Of a stretch of 64,000 nt of DNA, positions 36,877 to 48,125 are shown in pieces. Location of the stretch: NCBI RefSeq assembly GCF_009796745.1, contig NZ_CP047024.1:4092001-4156000 (forward strand), in the 5' to 3' direction. Made by a program: the position numbers and the translations under genes. Origin of the DNA: Paraglaciecola sp. L1A13 (GTDB lineage Bacteria; Pseudomonadota; Gammaproteobacteria; Enterobacterales; Alteromonadaceae). Under the pieces are notes generated by a model that searched no databases, was not told the origin of the DNA, and was given only the letters and a program-made list of their open reading frames with translations. Every line of letters starts with the position of its first letter. Positions within the stretch are counted from its first letter, which is position 1.

Positions 36877-37979
36877 GACTTTTTACCTCGTAGTCGGGCT
36901 CTTAATCGCACCCCAAAAGGACGCCCTTTGAAAATAAGTGCCATGCCTATTAAGCCGATAACAAAATGCACCCACCACAAGCCTAGAATGGGCGGAACCT
37001 TTCCATCTTCTAACACTTTGCGCCCAGCGAGCAGTAACAAGAAATACCCTAGATACAGCATTAACGCTGGAAACATTTTACCGAAACGCCCTTGACGAGG
37101 GTCAGCAGCACTTAGGGGCACCGCTATAATCACTAAGAAAAATAGCGAAAGTGGGATAGCAAAGCGCCACTGCAACTCAGCTATTGCATCAATAGAGGGG
37201 TCGTCGAACAATTGCATGGTTGTATAGGCAGATAACTTTCTGCGCTTTTGTTCCGCTTCCTGCTCTGCAATTTGAATCTGATACTCACCGAATTCCACCA
37301 CGCGGTAGTCTCGTTCACCTAGGGTGCCTTCGTATTGAATACCATCACCAAGTACTAGCGTTTCTGAACCATCAGCGGCTTCACGTAAACCGCCTTTTTT
37401 GGCGTAAACCAAATGCACATTCTGGCTACCGGTCGTGGTATCGTGCTGGGCCATAAAGACCCGTTTTAACGGCTCACTGTCGTTGCCAATTTCATGCACA
37501 AAAATCACAGCTTTTTCATTGGCTGTTTGTTGAAAACGTCCCGGGATCAAAGTTGTCAAACCGGTATCGGCCCCCGCTTGTTCCTCGAGTTGGTATTCGC
37601 GCTCAACTGACATGGGCGCAATCCAAAGGGTCATAGCGCCGGTAATTAGGGCCATCACCACGGCTAACACTAGCATCACCCGTGTCACGTACCATTCACT
37701 GATCCCACAGGCCCGCATTACAGTCATTTCACTGTCTACGTACAATCGCCCATGGGCTAACATGATCCCTAAAAACAAACTTAAGGGCAAAATAAGGGAG
37801 GCCAAAACAGGCATGCTTAAGGCTAAAAAGCCCAGCACTAAACTGGCAGGAATATCGCCATTGGACGCTTCTGAGAGCACCCTAACAAATTTATTGGTAA
37901 TAAAAATGGCCATCAAAACCAGAAAAACGGCGGTTTGGGATTTGACGGTTTCTTTGACTAAATAACGAAATATCAGCAC
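36873..37979 (-). CDS. lptF: LPS export permease LptF
   Basis: A 368-residue partner of LptG, with six membrane segments and the central periplasmic jellyroll (about 130-260). MLIFRYLVKET at the start and IPLSLFFLVIIAVPLSAADPRQGRFGKM in the fifth/sixth segment region are typical LptF features. The start codon is GTG. It is divergent from pepA, the arrangement seen widely in gammaproteobacteria, with a 286-bp shared upstream region. Confidence 0.96.
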   Translation of the reverse strand: MLIFRYLVKETVKSQTAVFLVLMAIFITNKFVRVLSEASNGDIPASLVLGFLALSMPVLASLILPLSLFLGIMLAHGRLYVDSEMTVMRACGISEWYVTRVMLVLAVVMALITGAMTLWIAPMSVEREYQLEEQAGADTGLTTLIPGRFQQTANEKAVIFVHEIGNDSEPLKRVFMAQHDTTTGSQNVHLVYAKKGGLREAADGSETLVLGDGIQYEGTLGERDYRVVEFGEYQIQIAEQEAEQKRRKLSAYTTMQLFDDPSIDAIAELQWRFAIPLSLFFLVIIAVPLSAADPRQGRFGKMFPALMLYLGYFLLLLAGRKVLEDGKVPPILGLWWVHFVIGLIGMALIFKGRPFGVRLRARLRGKKS

Positions 37980-38265
37980 GCAATGTCCAACACAAAAGTG
38001 GTAATTTTAGTGGCAAGCTACAAAATTTTCAGTAAACTTAACGTTTTCACATGTTTCATTTGCAATGTGTGCCATTTTAAAGCGCTTGCCGACACGTAAT
38101 TTACAGATTATGTCTGGCTTGGGCGCTTCTTGCAATTGGAATGGAACACCGTAACAAAGATAACGCCGTAACACTCAGCAAGATTACATAATAACAAAAT
38201 AAAATAGCGCAGTGTTACAACCAGTATGTAATGACAGATTAACAGTTTCGTGACGAGGATGCCCC
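37980..38265. promoter_or_regulatory. Divergent lptF/pepA promoter region
   Basis: No gene is seen. GTAACACT (38168-38175) and AGTGTTAC (38211-38218) are an 8-bp inverted repeat 35 nt apart, and could be paired binding sites. A gacgagga ribosome binding site precedes the GTG start of pepA. Confidence 0.35.
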
Positions 38266-39771
38266 GTGGAATTTAGTGTAAAAAGTGGAAGCCCAGAAAA
38301 ACAACGCAGCGCCTGTATCGTAGTAGGCGTATTTGAACCACGTCGTTTAACCTCAGTGGCTGAGCAATTAGACGAAATAAGTGGTGGCTACCTAAGCAAC
38401 CTGCTTCGCCGTGGTGATTTAGAAGGCAAGCCTGGACAGATGCTTTTGCTACATCATGTGCCTAATGTGCTCAGCGAACGAGTATTATTAGTTGGTTGTG
38501 GTAAAGAGCGTGAACTAGACGAGCGTCAGTACAAGCAAATTATCTCTAAGACCATTAAAACCCTGAATGAAACTGGTTCAATGGAAGCGGTCTGTTTCTT
38601 ATCTGAACTACATGTGAAAGGTCGTGATACATACTGGCGTGTGCGCCAGGCAGTTGAAGCCACTCAAGACTCGTTATACACATTTTTACAATTGAAAACC
38701 AAGAAAGGCGAACCACGTAGACCCTTGCGCAAAATGGTATTCAATGTTCCAACCCGTCGTGAACTGGCCATAGGCGAGCGCGCTCTAGAGCACGGCCTAG
38801 CAGTATCATTAGGCAGCAAGACCACACGTGACGTGGCCAATATGCCACCTAACATATGTAATCCTATTTATTTGTTTGATCAAGCCAAAGCACTTGAAAC
38901 ACAATATCCTAACCTTCATGTTGATTCTGTTAATGAAAAACAAATGGAACAACTGGGTATGCACTCATACCTAGCAGTAGGCCGCGGCTCAGTAAATGAA
39001 TCGATTATGACCATAATGGAACATAAAGGCGGACCTGCAGATCAAGCACCGATTGTATTAGTCGGTAAGGGGTTAACCTTCGACTCAGGTGGTATTTCAA
39101 TTAAACCAGGCGAAGCCATGGACGAAATGAAATATGATATGGGCGGCGCAGCAGGCGTATTAGGCGCGATGCATACAATCAGCGCATTAAACTTGCCATT
39201 AAACGTGGTGGGTATACTTGCCGGATGTGAAAACATGCCTGACGCAAATGCGTATCGTCCAGGCGACATATTAACCACCATGTCAGGTCAAACCGTTGAA
39301 GTGCTTAACACAGATGCCGAAGGCCGCTTGGTGTTATGTGACGCACTCACTTACGTAGAGCGTTTCGATCCAGAATTAGTCATCGATGTCGCCACCCTAA
39401 CGGGGGCTTGTGTTATCGCCCTTGGCCGTCACGCTACTGGCGTTTTCAGTAACCACAACCCTTTGGCCCATGAACTGGTCAATGCATCAGAACAAAGCGG
39501 TGACAAAGCTTGGCGCATGCCGTTATGGGATGAATACCAAGATCAGCTTGAAAGCCCATTTGCCGATATGACCAATTTAGGTGGTCGCCCCGCTGGTGCT
39601 ATTACTGCGGCGTGTTTCTTGTCACGCTTCACCCGCAAATACAATTGGGCTCATATGGATATCGCAGGCACCGCGTGGGTTGGTGGTAAAGATAAAGGCT
39701 CTACTGGCCGTCCCGTGCCAATGTTATCTCAGTTCTTAATGAATCGAGCTGGCATTGAGTCGGAAGATTAG
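38266..39771 (+). CDS. pepA: Leucyl aminopeptidase PepA
   Basis: A 501-residue M17 cytosolic aminopeptidase. The N-terminal macro-like domain spans about 1-165 and the catalytic domain follows. The M17 signature [10 protein letters not shown] and the metal-binding [14 protein letters not shown] segment (Lys and Asp ligands) are intact. It hydrolyses N-terminal residues from peptides, and in enterobacteria PepA is also a DNA-binding cofactor in Xer recombination and carAB control. The start is GTG. It opens the canonical pepA-holC-valS order. Confidence 0.96.
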   Translation: MEFSVKSGSPEKQRSACIVVGVFEPRRLTSVAEQLDEISGGYLSNLLRRGDLEGKPGQMLLLHHVPNVLSERVLLVGCGKERELDERQYKQIISKTIKTLNETGSMEAVCFLSELHVKGRDTYWRVRQAVEATQDSLYTFLQLKTKKGEPRRPLRKMVFNVPTRRELAIGERALEHGLAVSLGSKTTRDVANMPPNICNPIYLFDQAKALETQYPNLHVDSVNEKQMEQLGMHSYLAVGRGSVNESIMTIMEHKGGPADQAPIVLVGKGLTFDSGGISIKPGEAMDEMKYDMGGAAGVLGAMHTISALNLPLNVVGILAGCENMPDANAYRPGDILTTMSGQTVEVLNTDAEGRLVLCDALTYVERFDPELVIDVATLTGACVIALGRHATGVFSNHNPLAHELVNASEQSGDKAWRMPLWDEYQDQLESPFADMTNLGGRPAGAITAACFLSRFTRKYNWAHMDIAGTAWVGGKDKGSTGRPVPMLSQFLMNRAGIESED

Positions 39772-39795
39772 TCTGCAAAGAGAATTGAAAACCTG

Positions 39796-40266
39796 ATGTC
39801 AAAGGTCACGTTTTACCTGCTTGAACAAGAAGCAGAAATAAGCAGCAAACAGCCAGCGCACTTCGCGCTGGCTTGTCAATTAGCGGCCCAGTGTTTTAGC
39901 AACAAACAACGCTGTGTGGTGATGTGCCAAAGCCAGGCTCAGGCTGAAGAGTTTGACGAATTACTTTGGCAATTACCCAATGATCGTTTCGTGCCGCATA
40001 ATTTAACTGGCGAGGGCCCGCCAGCGGGCACTCCGGTGGAAATCTGCTGGCAGCGCCCCACTCAGTTTAACAAGCCGGTGCTTATTAACCTAGCGGATGA
40101 TATGCCTGACTTTCATAGCAAATTTGGCCGCATATTCGACTTCGTACCTGCTGCTGACACACTTAAACAGCAAGCTCGGGAACGCTATAAGCATTACCGC
40201 GCCGCCGGCCATCAATTAGATACATTACCCAGTAAAGCGTTACTCGACTCGCTCGCTGGTAATTAG
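39796..40266 (+). CDS. holC: DNA polymerase III chi subunit HolC
   Basis: A 156-residue protein with the HolC fold: [11 protein letters not shown] at the start, then [36 protein letters not shown] split over residues 24-60, and the FDFVP segment near 115. HolC joins the clamp loader to single-strand binding protein. It sits 24 bp after pepA and 26 bp before valS, the usual context. Confidence 0.92.
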   Translation: MSKVTFYLLEQEAEISSKQPAHFALACQLAAQCFSNKQRCVVMCQSQAQAEEFDELLWQLPNDRFVPHNLTGEGPPAGTPVEICWQRPTQFNKPVLINLADDMPDFHSKFGRIFDFVPAADTLKQQARERYKHYRAAGHQLDTLPSKALLDSLAGN

Positions 40267-40292
40267 TCATCGCAATAACGAGACCAAATACA

Positions 40293-43058
40293 ATGGATAA
40301 AACATTTAGCCCACAAAATATTGAACAGCAATGTTACCAGTCGTGGGAAGATAAAGGCTATTTTAAAGCCAGCGGCAAAGGCCAACCTTATTGCATCTTG
40401 TTGCCTCCCCCAAACGTGACAGGTAGCCTGCATATGGGCCATGGTTTCCAACAAACCATTATGGATACCCTGACTCGATATCACCGCATGAAAGGCGACA
40501 ATACATTATGGCAGTGTGGTACTGACCATGCTGGCATCGCGACTCAAATGGTAGTTGAACGCCAATTAAACGCCCAAGGTAAGACTCGTCATGACTTAGG
40601 TCGTGAGGCATTCGTCGACAAAATTTGGGACTGGAAGAAAGAATCCGGGGGTAATATTACCCAACAAATGCGTCGCCTAGGCACTTCGCCAGATTGGGAT
40701 CGTGAAGTATTCACCATGGACGACGACCTATCTGAAGCGGTAAACGAAGTATTTGTGCGTTTGCATGAAGAAGGATTAATTTACCGTGGTAAACGTTTGG
40801 TTAACTGGGACCCCGTGTTACACACCGCCGTATCCGATCTAGAAGTACTTAGCGAAGAAGAAAACGGTTTCATGTGGCATATGCGCTATCCGTTAGCAGA
40901 TGGCAGCGGTGAGCTCATTGTGGCCACCACACGCCCTGAAACTATGTTGGGGGACACCGCCGTTGCCGTGCACCCAGATGATGAACGTTATCAAAGCTTT
41001 ATCGGAAAATCGATTAAGTTGCCCATTACTGGTCGCTTAATTCCCATCATTGCTGATGATTACGTCGAACAAGACTTTGGTACTGGCTGTGTGAAAATCA
41101 CGCCGGCGCATGACTTCAACGATTACGATATGGGTAAACGTCATAATCTTGAGGTCATTAACATTCTTACCGACGACGCTAAAATTAATGAAGTAGCGCC
41201 TGAAAAATATCGCGGTCTGGATCGTTTCGACGCACGTAAGCAAATAGTAGCCGACCTAGATGCCACTGGTGTACTGGTTAAAATCGAAGATCATAAATTA
41301 AAAGTGCCACGTGGTGATCGCTCAGGGTCTGTTATCGAACCATACCTAACAGATCAGTGGTACGTAGCAGTCAAAGAGCTCGCTCAACCTGCCATTGATG
41401 CAGTGAAAAGTGGCGAAATAAAATTTGTGCCTGAAAATTGGGATAAAACCTATTACCAATGGATGAACAACATTCAAGACTGGTGTATTTCTCGTCAGCT
41501 TTGGTGGGGACACCGCATTCCGGCTTGGTATGACGACAACGGCAAAATATACGTAGGTCGCACTGAAGCCGAAGTTCGAGAGAAGAACGCGCTCGATGCT
41601 AGCGTAAACTTACGTCAAGACGAAGATGTACTCGATACTTGGTTTTCTTCAGCACTTTGGCCATTTGCGACTATGGGCTGGCCGAAGAAAACACCTGAAC
41701 TAGATACCTTTGTGCCCAGTGCAGTGTTGGTAACCGGCTTCGATATCATTTTTTTCTGGGTCGCCAGAATGATAATGATGACTAAAAAGTTCACCGGACA
41801 AATTCCCTTTAAAGAGATTTACATCACAGGCCTTATTCGCGACGAGCAAGGCGATAAGATGTCTAAGTCAAAAGGTAATGTTATCGACCCAATCGATTTG
41901 ATTGATGGTATTAGCATTGACGACTTAGTTGCCAAGCGTACCTCAGGTATGATGCAGCCCAAACTCGCAGCAAAAATTGAAAAGAACACGCGTAAAAGCT
42001 ATCCAGAAGGATTCGCTGCATATGGTACCGATGCGTTACGTTTTACCTTTGCTGCGATGGCGTCCACTAGTCGAGACATTAGCTTCGACGTGAAGCGTGT
42101 TGAAGGCTACCGCAATTTCTGTAATAAATTATGGAATGCATCGCGTTTTGTATTGATGAATGCTGAAGATCAAGACACCGGCGCAAATGGCGGCGACATG
42201 GACCTTAGCCTAGCGGATAAATGGATTTTGGCGCGCTTCCAGCAAACCTTGAAAGACTTTGAAGACGCGTTAACGGCCTATCGTTTTGATATCGCAGCTA
42301 ATCTTATTTACGAGTTCACTTGGAACCAATTCTGTGACTGGTATTTAGAATTGTCTAAGCCGGTACTGAATTCAGAAATCAGCACCGAGGCACAAAAACG
42401 CGGCACTCGGCACACGTTAGTGAACGTGCTTGAAAGCATTCTTCGTTTAGCGCATCCCATTATGCCCTTTATCACTGAAGAAATTTGGCAACGTGTGGCA
42501 CCTTTATGCGGCATCAATGCAGATAGCATAATGACGCAACCCTTCCCTGAGCAAGACGCATCATTGCGTGACCAAGACACGCTTGCTGAAATGGAATGGA
42601 TAAAAAGTGTGATCGTGGGTATTCGTAATATCCGCGGTGAAATGGACATATCACCAAATAAGCCATTAAGCATATTATTGCGTAACGCTAGCGCACAAGA
42701 TTGGCAACGTCTGCAAACTAGTCGCGAATTCTTAGGGGCATTAGCCAAGTTAGAAAGCGTTGAGTTGCTACAGGCCGAAGAGGAAGCACCGGCCAGCGCC
42801 ACAGCGTTAGTAGGGGAAATGGAAATTTTAATTCCCATGGCTGGCTTAATTGATAAGGATGCAGAACTTGCTCGCATCAATAAAGCATTAGCTAAAATTG
42901 AAGCTGACTTCGGGCGTACGCAAGGTAAACTGGGTAACGAGAAATTTGTTAGCAACGCACCAGCTGCGGTCATTGATAAAGAGAAAGCTAAACTTGATGA
43001 CTTCAGTATGCAAATAAAAAAGTTAAAAGAACAAAAGCAAACAATCGAAAATTTGTAA
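40293..43058 (+). CDS. valS: Valyl-tRNA synthetase
   Basis: A 921-residue class I synthetase. The HIGH-type motif is in [13 protein letters not shown] (residues about 38-50) and the KMSKS motif in [11 protein letters not shown] (about 525-535). The editing CP1 domain lies between them (about 190-350), the anticodon-binding domain at about 630-770, and a C-terminal coiled coil rich in Lys and Glu follows (about 855-920). Its length matches ValS. It charges tRNA-Val in the cytoplasm. A terminator follows at 43072-43107. Confidence 0.97.
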   Translation: MDKTFSPQNIEQQCYQSWEDKGYFKASGKGQPYCILLPPPNVTGSLHMGHGFQQTIMDTLTRYHRMKGDNTLWQCGTDHAGIATQMVVERQLNAQGKTRHDLGREAFVDKIWDWKKESGGNITQQMRRLGTSPDWDREVFTMDDDLSEAVNEVFVRLHEEGLIYRGKRLVNWDPVLHTAVSDLEVLSEEENGFMWHMRYPLADGSGELIVATTRPETMLGDTAVAVHPDDERYQSFIGKSIKLPITGRLIPIIADDYVEQDFGTGCVKITPAHDFNDYDMGKRHNLEVINILTDDAKINEVAPEKYRGLDRFDARKQIVADLDATGVLVKIEDHKLKVPRGDRSGSVIEPYLTDQWYVAVKELAQPAIDAVKSGEIKFVPENWDKTYYQWMNNIQDWCISRQLWWGHRIPAWYDDNGKIYVGRTEAEVREKNALDASVNLRQDEDVLDTWFSSALWPFATMGWPKKTPELDTFVPSAVLVTGFDIIFFWVARMIMMTKKFTGQIPFKEIYITGLIRDEQGDKMSKSKGNVIDPIDLIDGISIDDLVAKRTSGMMQPKLAAKIEKNTRKSYPEGFAAYGTDALRFTFAAMASTSRDISFDVKRVEGYRNFCNKLWNASRFVLMNAEDQDTGANGGDMDLSLADKWILARFQQTLKDFEDALTAYRFDIAANLIYEFTWNQFCDWYLELSKPVLNSEISTEAQKRGTRHTLVNVLESILRLAHPIMPFITEEIWQRVAPLCGINADSIMTQPFPEQDASLRDQDTLAEMEWIKSVIVGIRNIRGEMDISPNKPLSILLRNASAQDWQRLQTSREFLGALAKLESVELLQAEEEAPASATALVGEMEILIPMAGLIDKDAELARINKALAKIEADFGRTQGKLGNEKFVSNAPAAVIDKEKAKLDDFSMQIKKLKEQKQTIENL

Positions 43059-43071
43059 TCGACTGTGGAAT

Positions 43072-43107
43072 GACTGCGTTTAGCTAAATCAATAACGCAG
43101 TCGTTTT
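43072..43107 (+). terminator. Rho-independent terminator after valS
   Basis: GACTGCGTT (43072-43080) pairs with AACGCAGTC (43094-43102), with a 13-nt loop and gtttt after it. Confidence 0.85.
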
Positions 43108-43282
43108 ATCCTCACCTATGTTGTCGACTTAAACCGTTTTTCTCTTGAGAGAAAGCGAAAAAGTAAGCCCCAAAAATGCCAATATTAGATTAAAATCTGA
43201 TTATGGATTATTGCTAATCTATGGTATTTGTACTTGGGATTTCAAATGGTTATATATTCATAAACAGTGAGGGAGATGGCAA

Positions 43283-44800
43283 ATCAACAGGATACGTTTA
43301 TTACTGTTATGTACTATGGTGTTCATTAACATCATCAAACCAGTGTCAGCCGCTGTACCTGCAAATCAACACGTTTCGATTATATATGCCTCCGATATGC
43401 CCGTCATCGACTTACCAAAGGTGGGCGGCTATCCTGAACTCGCTAGTGCATTACATGCGTACCGTAACCAAGAAAATACCAGTACATTTTTTCTGTTTGG
43501 CGGGGATAGCCTCGCCCCGAGCCCGCTTTCATCACTTGACCGTGGCACGCATATTATAGATATACTCAACAGCTTAGAGCCCGATGCGATGGCGGTAAGT
43601 AAACGAGAATTTAGTTACTTTGAAGATGAATTATCTCTGCGATCATATGAAGCTGCCTTTCCCATTGTTGCCAGTAATGTCTATGATAAACGCAGTGAAG
43701 CCAACGTAGATGGTTTGCTAGATACCACTATTGTTGAGCAACGAGGAGTGAAAATAGGCGTTATCTCAGTTTTAGAGAATAGCGCCATTAGCGATTACTT
43801 ACTTAAGCATGTGGTGATAAGGGACCCCCAAGCCGCTATTGAAGAATCTGCACAATTATTGCGGCAACAGAACGCCGATATTGTGGTACTGATGTACTCG
43901 GATTATTTCCCCTTTATTGACCAATTATTAGATAACAAAATAGTCGATTTAACGTTAACCACAAGCCCCGAGTTGACAAAATTATCAGACGAAATAATGC
44001 CTACACACTCTCACGCTGTGGTGCTTAGTAAGCTCAACCATTTGGCTGAAGTAACCATTGATTTTAATAACAAACTTGCTGCTGCGCCATCGATTACTTG
44101 GAACGACAAAGAACTGTCTAGCTTCCCCACGGATCCAATCGTCGAAGGTCAGGTCAAAGGCTATATTTCTCGCTTAAATCGTTTGTTAAATCGGCCTATC
44201 GCGACTGTTACTGAAGATTTTCAAACATTACGAAGCAGCGTGCGCACACAAGAGAATGCCTTTGCTAATGCGATAGCGGACACATTACGAAAATTCGCTA
44301 ATGCTGATATCGCATTGATTAATGGCGGCAATATTCGTGGTAATCGCTCTTATGTTAAGGGGCAACGACTCACCCGACGCGATATTGCCGAAGAATTACC
44401 TTTTAGAAGCAAAGTAACGGTATTAAATATTAGCGGTCAGCAACTCAAACAAGCTCTTGAAAATGGCATTAGTGCTGTTAAACAAGTGCGTGGTCGCTTT
44501 CCGCATTTTTCGGGTATGAAAGTTACGTATGACTTAACAAAAGCGAGCGGTGAACGAATCACGTCCATTAAAATTGCTAATAAACCTATTCAGCCCTCCA
44601 AGATATACAAGTTTGCCACTACAGATTATTTAGCTGATGGGGGGGATGGTTATACCGTATTAGAAGAATGTCCTAAAATTTCTTTGGGCTATCTAGATCC
44701 ACCCATGATTGCAGATATATTCATTGATAGTATTCAAGAGCGGAACACTTTAGGCCCCTCGTTGGACGCACGATTAGTCAATATTAATGAATCAAGATAG
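43283..44800 (+). CDS. Exported 5'-nucleotidase-like protein with degenerate catalytic domain
   Basis: About 505 residues. An ATG at 43316 gives a signal peptide without a basic start; extending in frame to ATC 43283 adds a charged segment (INRIRLLLLCT) and lies 7 nt after GAGGGAG, so I chose that non-standard start. The C-terminal 5'-nucleotidase domain keeps INGGNIRG and DYLADGGDGY, which form the nucleotide-binding site. The N-terminal metallophosphoesterase domain has lost its metal motifs: the D-x-H motif reads SDMP, and the NHE motif reads KREF, although GGD is kept. It is therefore likely to bind nucleotides without hydrolysing them. A diguanylate cyclase gene follows 31 bp later. Confidence 0.7.
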   Translation: MNRIRLLLLCTMVFINIIKPVSAAVPANQHVSIIYASDMPVIDLPKVGGYPELASALHAYRNQENTSTFFLFGGDSLAPSPLSSLDRGTHIIDILNSLEPDAMAVSKREFSYFEDELSLRSYEAAFPIVASNVYDKRSEANVDGLLDTTIVEQRGVKIGVISVLENSAISDYLLKHVVIRDPQAAIEESAQLLRQQNADIVVLMYSDYFPFIDQLLDNKIVDLTLTTSPELTKLSDEIMPTHSHAVVLSKLNHLAEVTIDFNNKLAAAPSITWNDKELSSFPTDPIVEGQVKGYISRLNRLLNRPIATVTEDFQTLRSSVRTQENAFANAIADTLRKFANADIALINGGNIRGNRSYVKGQRLTRRDIAEELPFRSKVTVLNISGQQLKQALENGISAVKQVRGRFPHFSGMKVTYDLTKASGERITSIKIANKPIQPSKIYKFATTDYLADGGDGYTVLEECPKISLGYLDPPMIADIFIDSIQERNTLGPSLDARLVNINESR

Positions 44801-44831
44801 CCACTTGCCATCCGCAACACGAGGCAAAGTT

Positions 44832-46472
44832 ATGGCTCGAATTTCGTTGAGTACAGTATTTGCAGTCGCCTTTATTAGTATCTTTGCGATCTTTATCAGT
44901 GTGACGCTCTTAGCGTATTCACGTCTGAGCGATTTTCGCGAAATTCTAGACGGTATAGCCAATAAATCCTTACCCCATGTGGTCTTTTCAGAGCAAGTTA
45001 ATAGCCATATAACTACACTAACTACGATTAGCGATGGCCTAAGTTACGCCGATTCAGAGCCTGCTTTACGTATTGCAAAAGGTAGCGTAAATAAAAAAAT
45101 AAGTGACATTCGGTCGCTTGCTCAGCGTCAAGGCAATACGCAGTATTTAGACTTTCATTTAAATGCCATTGAAAGCGAAATACTCGAACTTGAAACCCTC
45201 GCTTCGCATCGCATTAAACTCGCCAAAAAACTAGCTGCTCAAGAACAGACTTTGTATGCGCTAAATAATCGTGTCGTGAAAATGACAACGGCGACATCCC
45301 TTGCTGAGCGTGATATTCAGATACTTCAACGCTGGAGGGCGGCGATATTCGAAGCAATCGCTTTGGCTAGTAATGCAGCGAATTTATCAAGGCTGCAAAC
45401 CATACGCCAATCTTCATTTAAAATAACTGAGATCACGCAGGCACTGTACGAAAAGGCACCTGAGCTTTCAGACAAACAACGCGCAAAGATGCTAGCCGTA
45501 GAGGATGAACTTAATCGTATCGTACTGAGTGAACAAGGGATTTTTTCTTTAAAAATCAGTTTACTGCGTTTATCTGGTCGCGTGATCGGTCGGGGAAACT
45601 TTATACGTAGTTTAATTAGCGATTACTCACGCTTGCTTAACTTTAAGTCGTATCAAATGAGTGATTCACTCATTACCCAAACTCGCCACACGTCAATGCG
45701 TATTAAAGACCAAATCGAAAATGTGGCTTTGTATGTTGTCGGCGCTTTAATACTCTTGTTGCTCATCGTATTTTTTATTCAAAACCGTGTGGTACGTCGC
45801 CTCGTCAAATTAAATATGGTGGTACAAGATCGAGCGAATGGCTTGAGTAATTCAACTCGCATTTCTGGTAATGACGAAATATCGGATATTGCCGATACAA
45901 TTGATTACTTTGCAACAACAATTGAGCAGCAAAAAAAGGCCTTGCAACAATTGTCGTTGCTTGATGGTCTGACAGCGATACCCAATCGTCGAGCCTTAGA
46001 TGAGCGACTAGAGCATGAGCTTAAACTAGCCACGCGTGAAAAATGGCCGTTGTCGATGTTGATGGTCGATGTTGATTTTTTCAAACCTTACAACGACAAC
46101 TATGGGCATATCACGGGTGATACCGCATTAGTAGCAATAGCACAAATTTTAGCGCAGGTGGCAAATCGTAGCGGTGATTTTGTCGCACGGTATGGGGGCG
46201 AAGAATTTGTATTTATCTTGCCCAATACTGATAGAACAGGCGCAATGAAAGTTGCCGATATACTTTTACACGCCGTTCGCGAGGCACAACTTGAGCATCG
46301 CTATAGCCCTAAAGCAAAATATATTACTGTCAGTATTGGGGTAGCAACCTGCCAACAAGGTTGCACAAAAGATGCTGATGATATTCAGCGTTTAGCCGAT
46401 CGTGCTTTATATACGGCCAAGCAAAATGGCCGCGATCAAGCCATTCATTATGCCGATACCATAGATAGTTAA
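44832..46472 (+). CDS. Membrane diguanylate cyclase with HAMP and GGDEF domains
   Basis: 546 residues from ATG 44832, which has a cgaggcaaag ribosome binding site; an upstream ATG at 44787 overlaps the previous gene and lacks one. Layout: membrane segment at about 7-29, periplasmic helical sensor to about 300, second membrane segment at about 305-325, HAMP at about 327-380, and GGDEF from about 385. The active motif is GGEEF (455-459), so it should make cyclic di-GMP. The inhibitory I-site RxxD is present five residues upstream (RSGD). It probably senses a signal through the preceding exported protein. Confidence 0.9.
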   Translation: MARISLSTVFAVAFISIFAIFISVTLLAYSRLSDFREILDGIANKSLPHVVFSEQVNSHITTLTTISDGLSYADSEPALRIAKGSVNKKISDIRSLAQRQGNTQYLDFHLNAIESEILELETLASHRIKLAKKLAAQEQTLYALNNRVVKMTTATSLAERDIQILQRWRAAIFEAIALASNAANLSRLQTIRQSSFKITEITQALYEKAPELSDKQRAKMLAVEDELNRIVLSEQGIFSLKISLLRLSGRVIGRGNFIRSLISDYSRLLNFKSYQMSDSLITQTRHTSMRIKDQIENVALYVVGALILLLLIVFFIQNRVVRRLVKLNMVVQDRANGLSNSTRISGNDEISDIADTIDYFATTIEQQKKALQQLSLLDGLTAIPNRRALDERLEHELKLATREKWPLSMLMVDVDFFKPYNDNYGHITGDTALVAIAQILAQVANRSGDFVARYGGEEFVFILPNTDRTGAMKVADILLHAVREAQLEHRYSPKAKYITVSIGVATCQQGCTKDADDIQRLADRALYTAKQNGRDQAIHYADTIDS

Positions 46473-46516
46473 CCCCATATTAAACGTTATCCAACGCATG
46501 TTCCTCGTTGCTCACT

Positions 46517-47062
46517 TTAGCCTGTCGTTGTGGCGGGTTTAGAGGCTTCGATTTCTTGGCGAAATTGGTCTTCAAACCACATACGCAGCATGTTTTTTTC
46601 ATAGCGTAAATTCTCTGATGAAAAAAACGGATTATGGCGGTCTTGAAATGACATATCTTTCAGGTTTTGCTCACCCTGTTTAAATATTTCACCATTGCTA
46701 TTGAGCAATTCATAATTAAATGCGATTCGTGGAATATCGATCCTTTTAATCAAGCGTACATCGCTTGCGCTTTGCCCTAACCCGACAAAAGACGCAGGCC
46801 AAACCTGCCCCGCTAAATCGAGGTTAGTCACGGTAATTTTTAGTGTTTGGTCATCAGGTAATACTTCAGCCAGCTCCACTAAGTATTCTTCTAACACTTT
46901 GAATGTTCGCTCTTTAAACCGAGTACGAGATTCGTTTGAAGGTCGAACATCGGTATATTTATCAGGATTTTGCCAAGTGACTTCGACTTTTGCTTGACTG
47001 TAAGCCGGGGTCGACATCATAAACGCGACGCCTGTAAACATAACGGCAGCTAATTTTTTCAT
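46517..47062 (-). CDS. DUF3016 family exported protein
   Basis: A 181-residue protein with a signal peptide ending near TPAYSQA (about residue 24). The mature part is the DUF3016 domain: VTWQNPDKYTDVRPSNESRT, then DLAGQVWPASFVG and RIAFNYEL, all recognisable family segments. The function is unknown. In many Alteromonadales and Shewanella genomes, members of this family neighbour two-component genes; here the neighbour is a decayed sensor kinase. It is convergent with the cyclase gene 44 bp away. Confidence 0.75.
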   Translation of the reverse strand: MKKLAAVMFTGVAFMMSTPAYSQAKVEVTWQNPDKYTDVRPSNESRTRFKERTFKVLEEYLVELAEVLPDDQTLKITVTNLDLAGQVWPASFVGLGQSASDVRLIKRIDIPRIAFNYELLNSNGEIFKQGEQNLKDMSFQDRHNPFFSSENLRYEKNMLRMWFEDQFRQEIEASKPATTTG

Positions 47063-47140
47063 CTCTTTCTACCTCTTATTATTCGGTAAAACGTATTACG
47101 CAGAAACTGTACTGATACACCTTATCGCAAACCGCTGAAT

Positions 47141-47166
47141 CCTACCTGAATCCAAGTTCAGGTAGG
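47141..47166. promoter_or_regulatory. 10-bp perfect inverted repeat upstream of DUF3016 gene
   Basis: CCTACCTGAA (47141-47150) and TTCAGGTAGG (47157-47166) pair perfectly around tccaag, 79 nt upstream of the DUF3016 start. Flanking GCTGA and TCAGC extend it loosely. It could be the operator of the response regulator whose partner kinase has decayed. Confidence 0.4.
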
Positions 47167-47345
47167 TTAATCAGCAGCGCGGTACAATAGCGTTATTTGT
47201 CTATTATAAGACCGAGATACTGCTAAATAATTCGCATAGACATTAATACAAAAGAGACACTTTGTAACCACTGGCGACGAATATGATGTCTCGACAGTCA
47301 CGATATAATTCACATATTGATCTATATCAAATTTTAAATACCTCG

Positions 47346-47932
47346 CTGATTGCGCCCATAGCACAGGTTATCAATAGCATAAGCGTCAAAGTGAAAAGCT
47401 TGTTGCAAGCACAACGGGGGCAGTCGCCTATGAATTTAGAACACCTTTAGCAAGATTGAATTTTGCCTTAGAAGCTAAACCAATAAATTGTTCTTCCTTA
47501 TGCAATTGACGTGGAAGAGCTCGAAAGGCTCGATGATGCTGGTAGCAATGTATTGATGCCAGAGCTGAACTTAGCCGAAATCCCACATCGGGAACTGGCC
47601 GGACAGGTTATTCTTCATCTTCAAACACCCCACTTAGCCAAACACACTGTCACGATATCAGAATAAAACTTAACGTCAGCCATGATGATAACGATAAGAT
47701 GTTAACGGTAGAAGACGACAGCCCTGGCGTTGCCACTGAGGTCCGAGATAAAAAATTTGATGCTGCTCTGCGTCTAGATGAAAGCCGTATTCACGCTTCA
47801 GGCGCGCGCAGGGCTAGGTTTAGCGATCGTTAGGCGCATTCGACAGTGGCACGGAGGTGACTGCTGGCTACAAGACTCTTCTTTAGGTGGGGTAAAATTT
47901 GTATTGCGTTATCCCCGTCACAATACTTAATA
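47346..47932 (+). pseudogene. Decayed sensor histidine kinase (RstB/PhoQ-like)
   Basis: No intact frame, but several frames give kinase pieces in order. From 47346: LIAPIAQVINSISVKVKSL, resembling a HAMP end. At 47427-47475: AYEFRTPLARLNFALEA, the H-box, with the catalytic His replaced by Tyr. Then DVEELERLDDAG in another frame, LTVEDDSPGV of the N/G1 region, and finally GLGLAIVRRIRQWHGG and GGVKFVLRYP of the G2 box to a stop at 47932. At least two frameshifts and a deletion separate these pieces. The N-terminal sensor part is missing. It is a clear pseudogene. Confidence 0.8.
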
Positions 47933-48125
47933 TTCCCTATCACTAATCAAATCTATCATTAGAGACGGTAATACTTTGAGACATTAGATTCTAATTCATC
48001 AGCTCATGATCTCCATCAATCTTTAATGTAATCAACAGTGCTAGATGACGTATTTAAGCCAACAAACTGGTACTATACGCCGCGTTTATATGCCGAAAGT
48101 ATTTAGGTTTAGCAAAGGAGCAGTA

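Noticed and set aside
42308..42973. 221-residue minus-strand frame inside valS
   Set aside because: Antisense shadow of a conserved gene; composition is Ser/Leu-rich without family motifs.
43221..43559. 112-residue plus-strand frame overlapping the nucleotidase-like gene
   Set aside because: It is out of frame with the signal peptide and nucleotidase domain, which run on past it.
47167..47364. 65-residue minus-strand frame upstream of DUF3016
   Set aside because: No start signal, and the region overlaps the relic kinase; the frame is chance.
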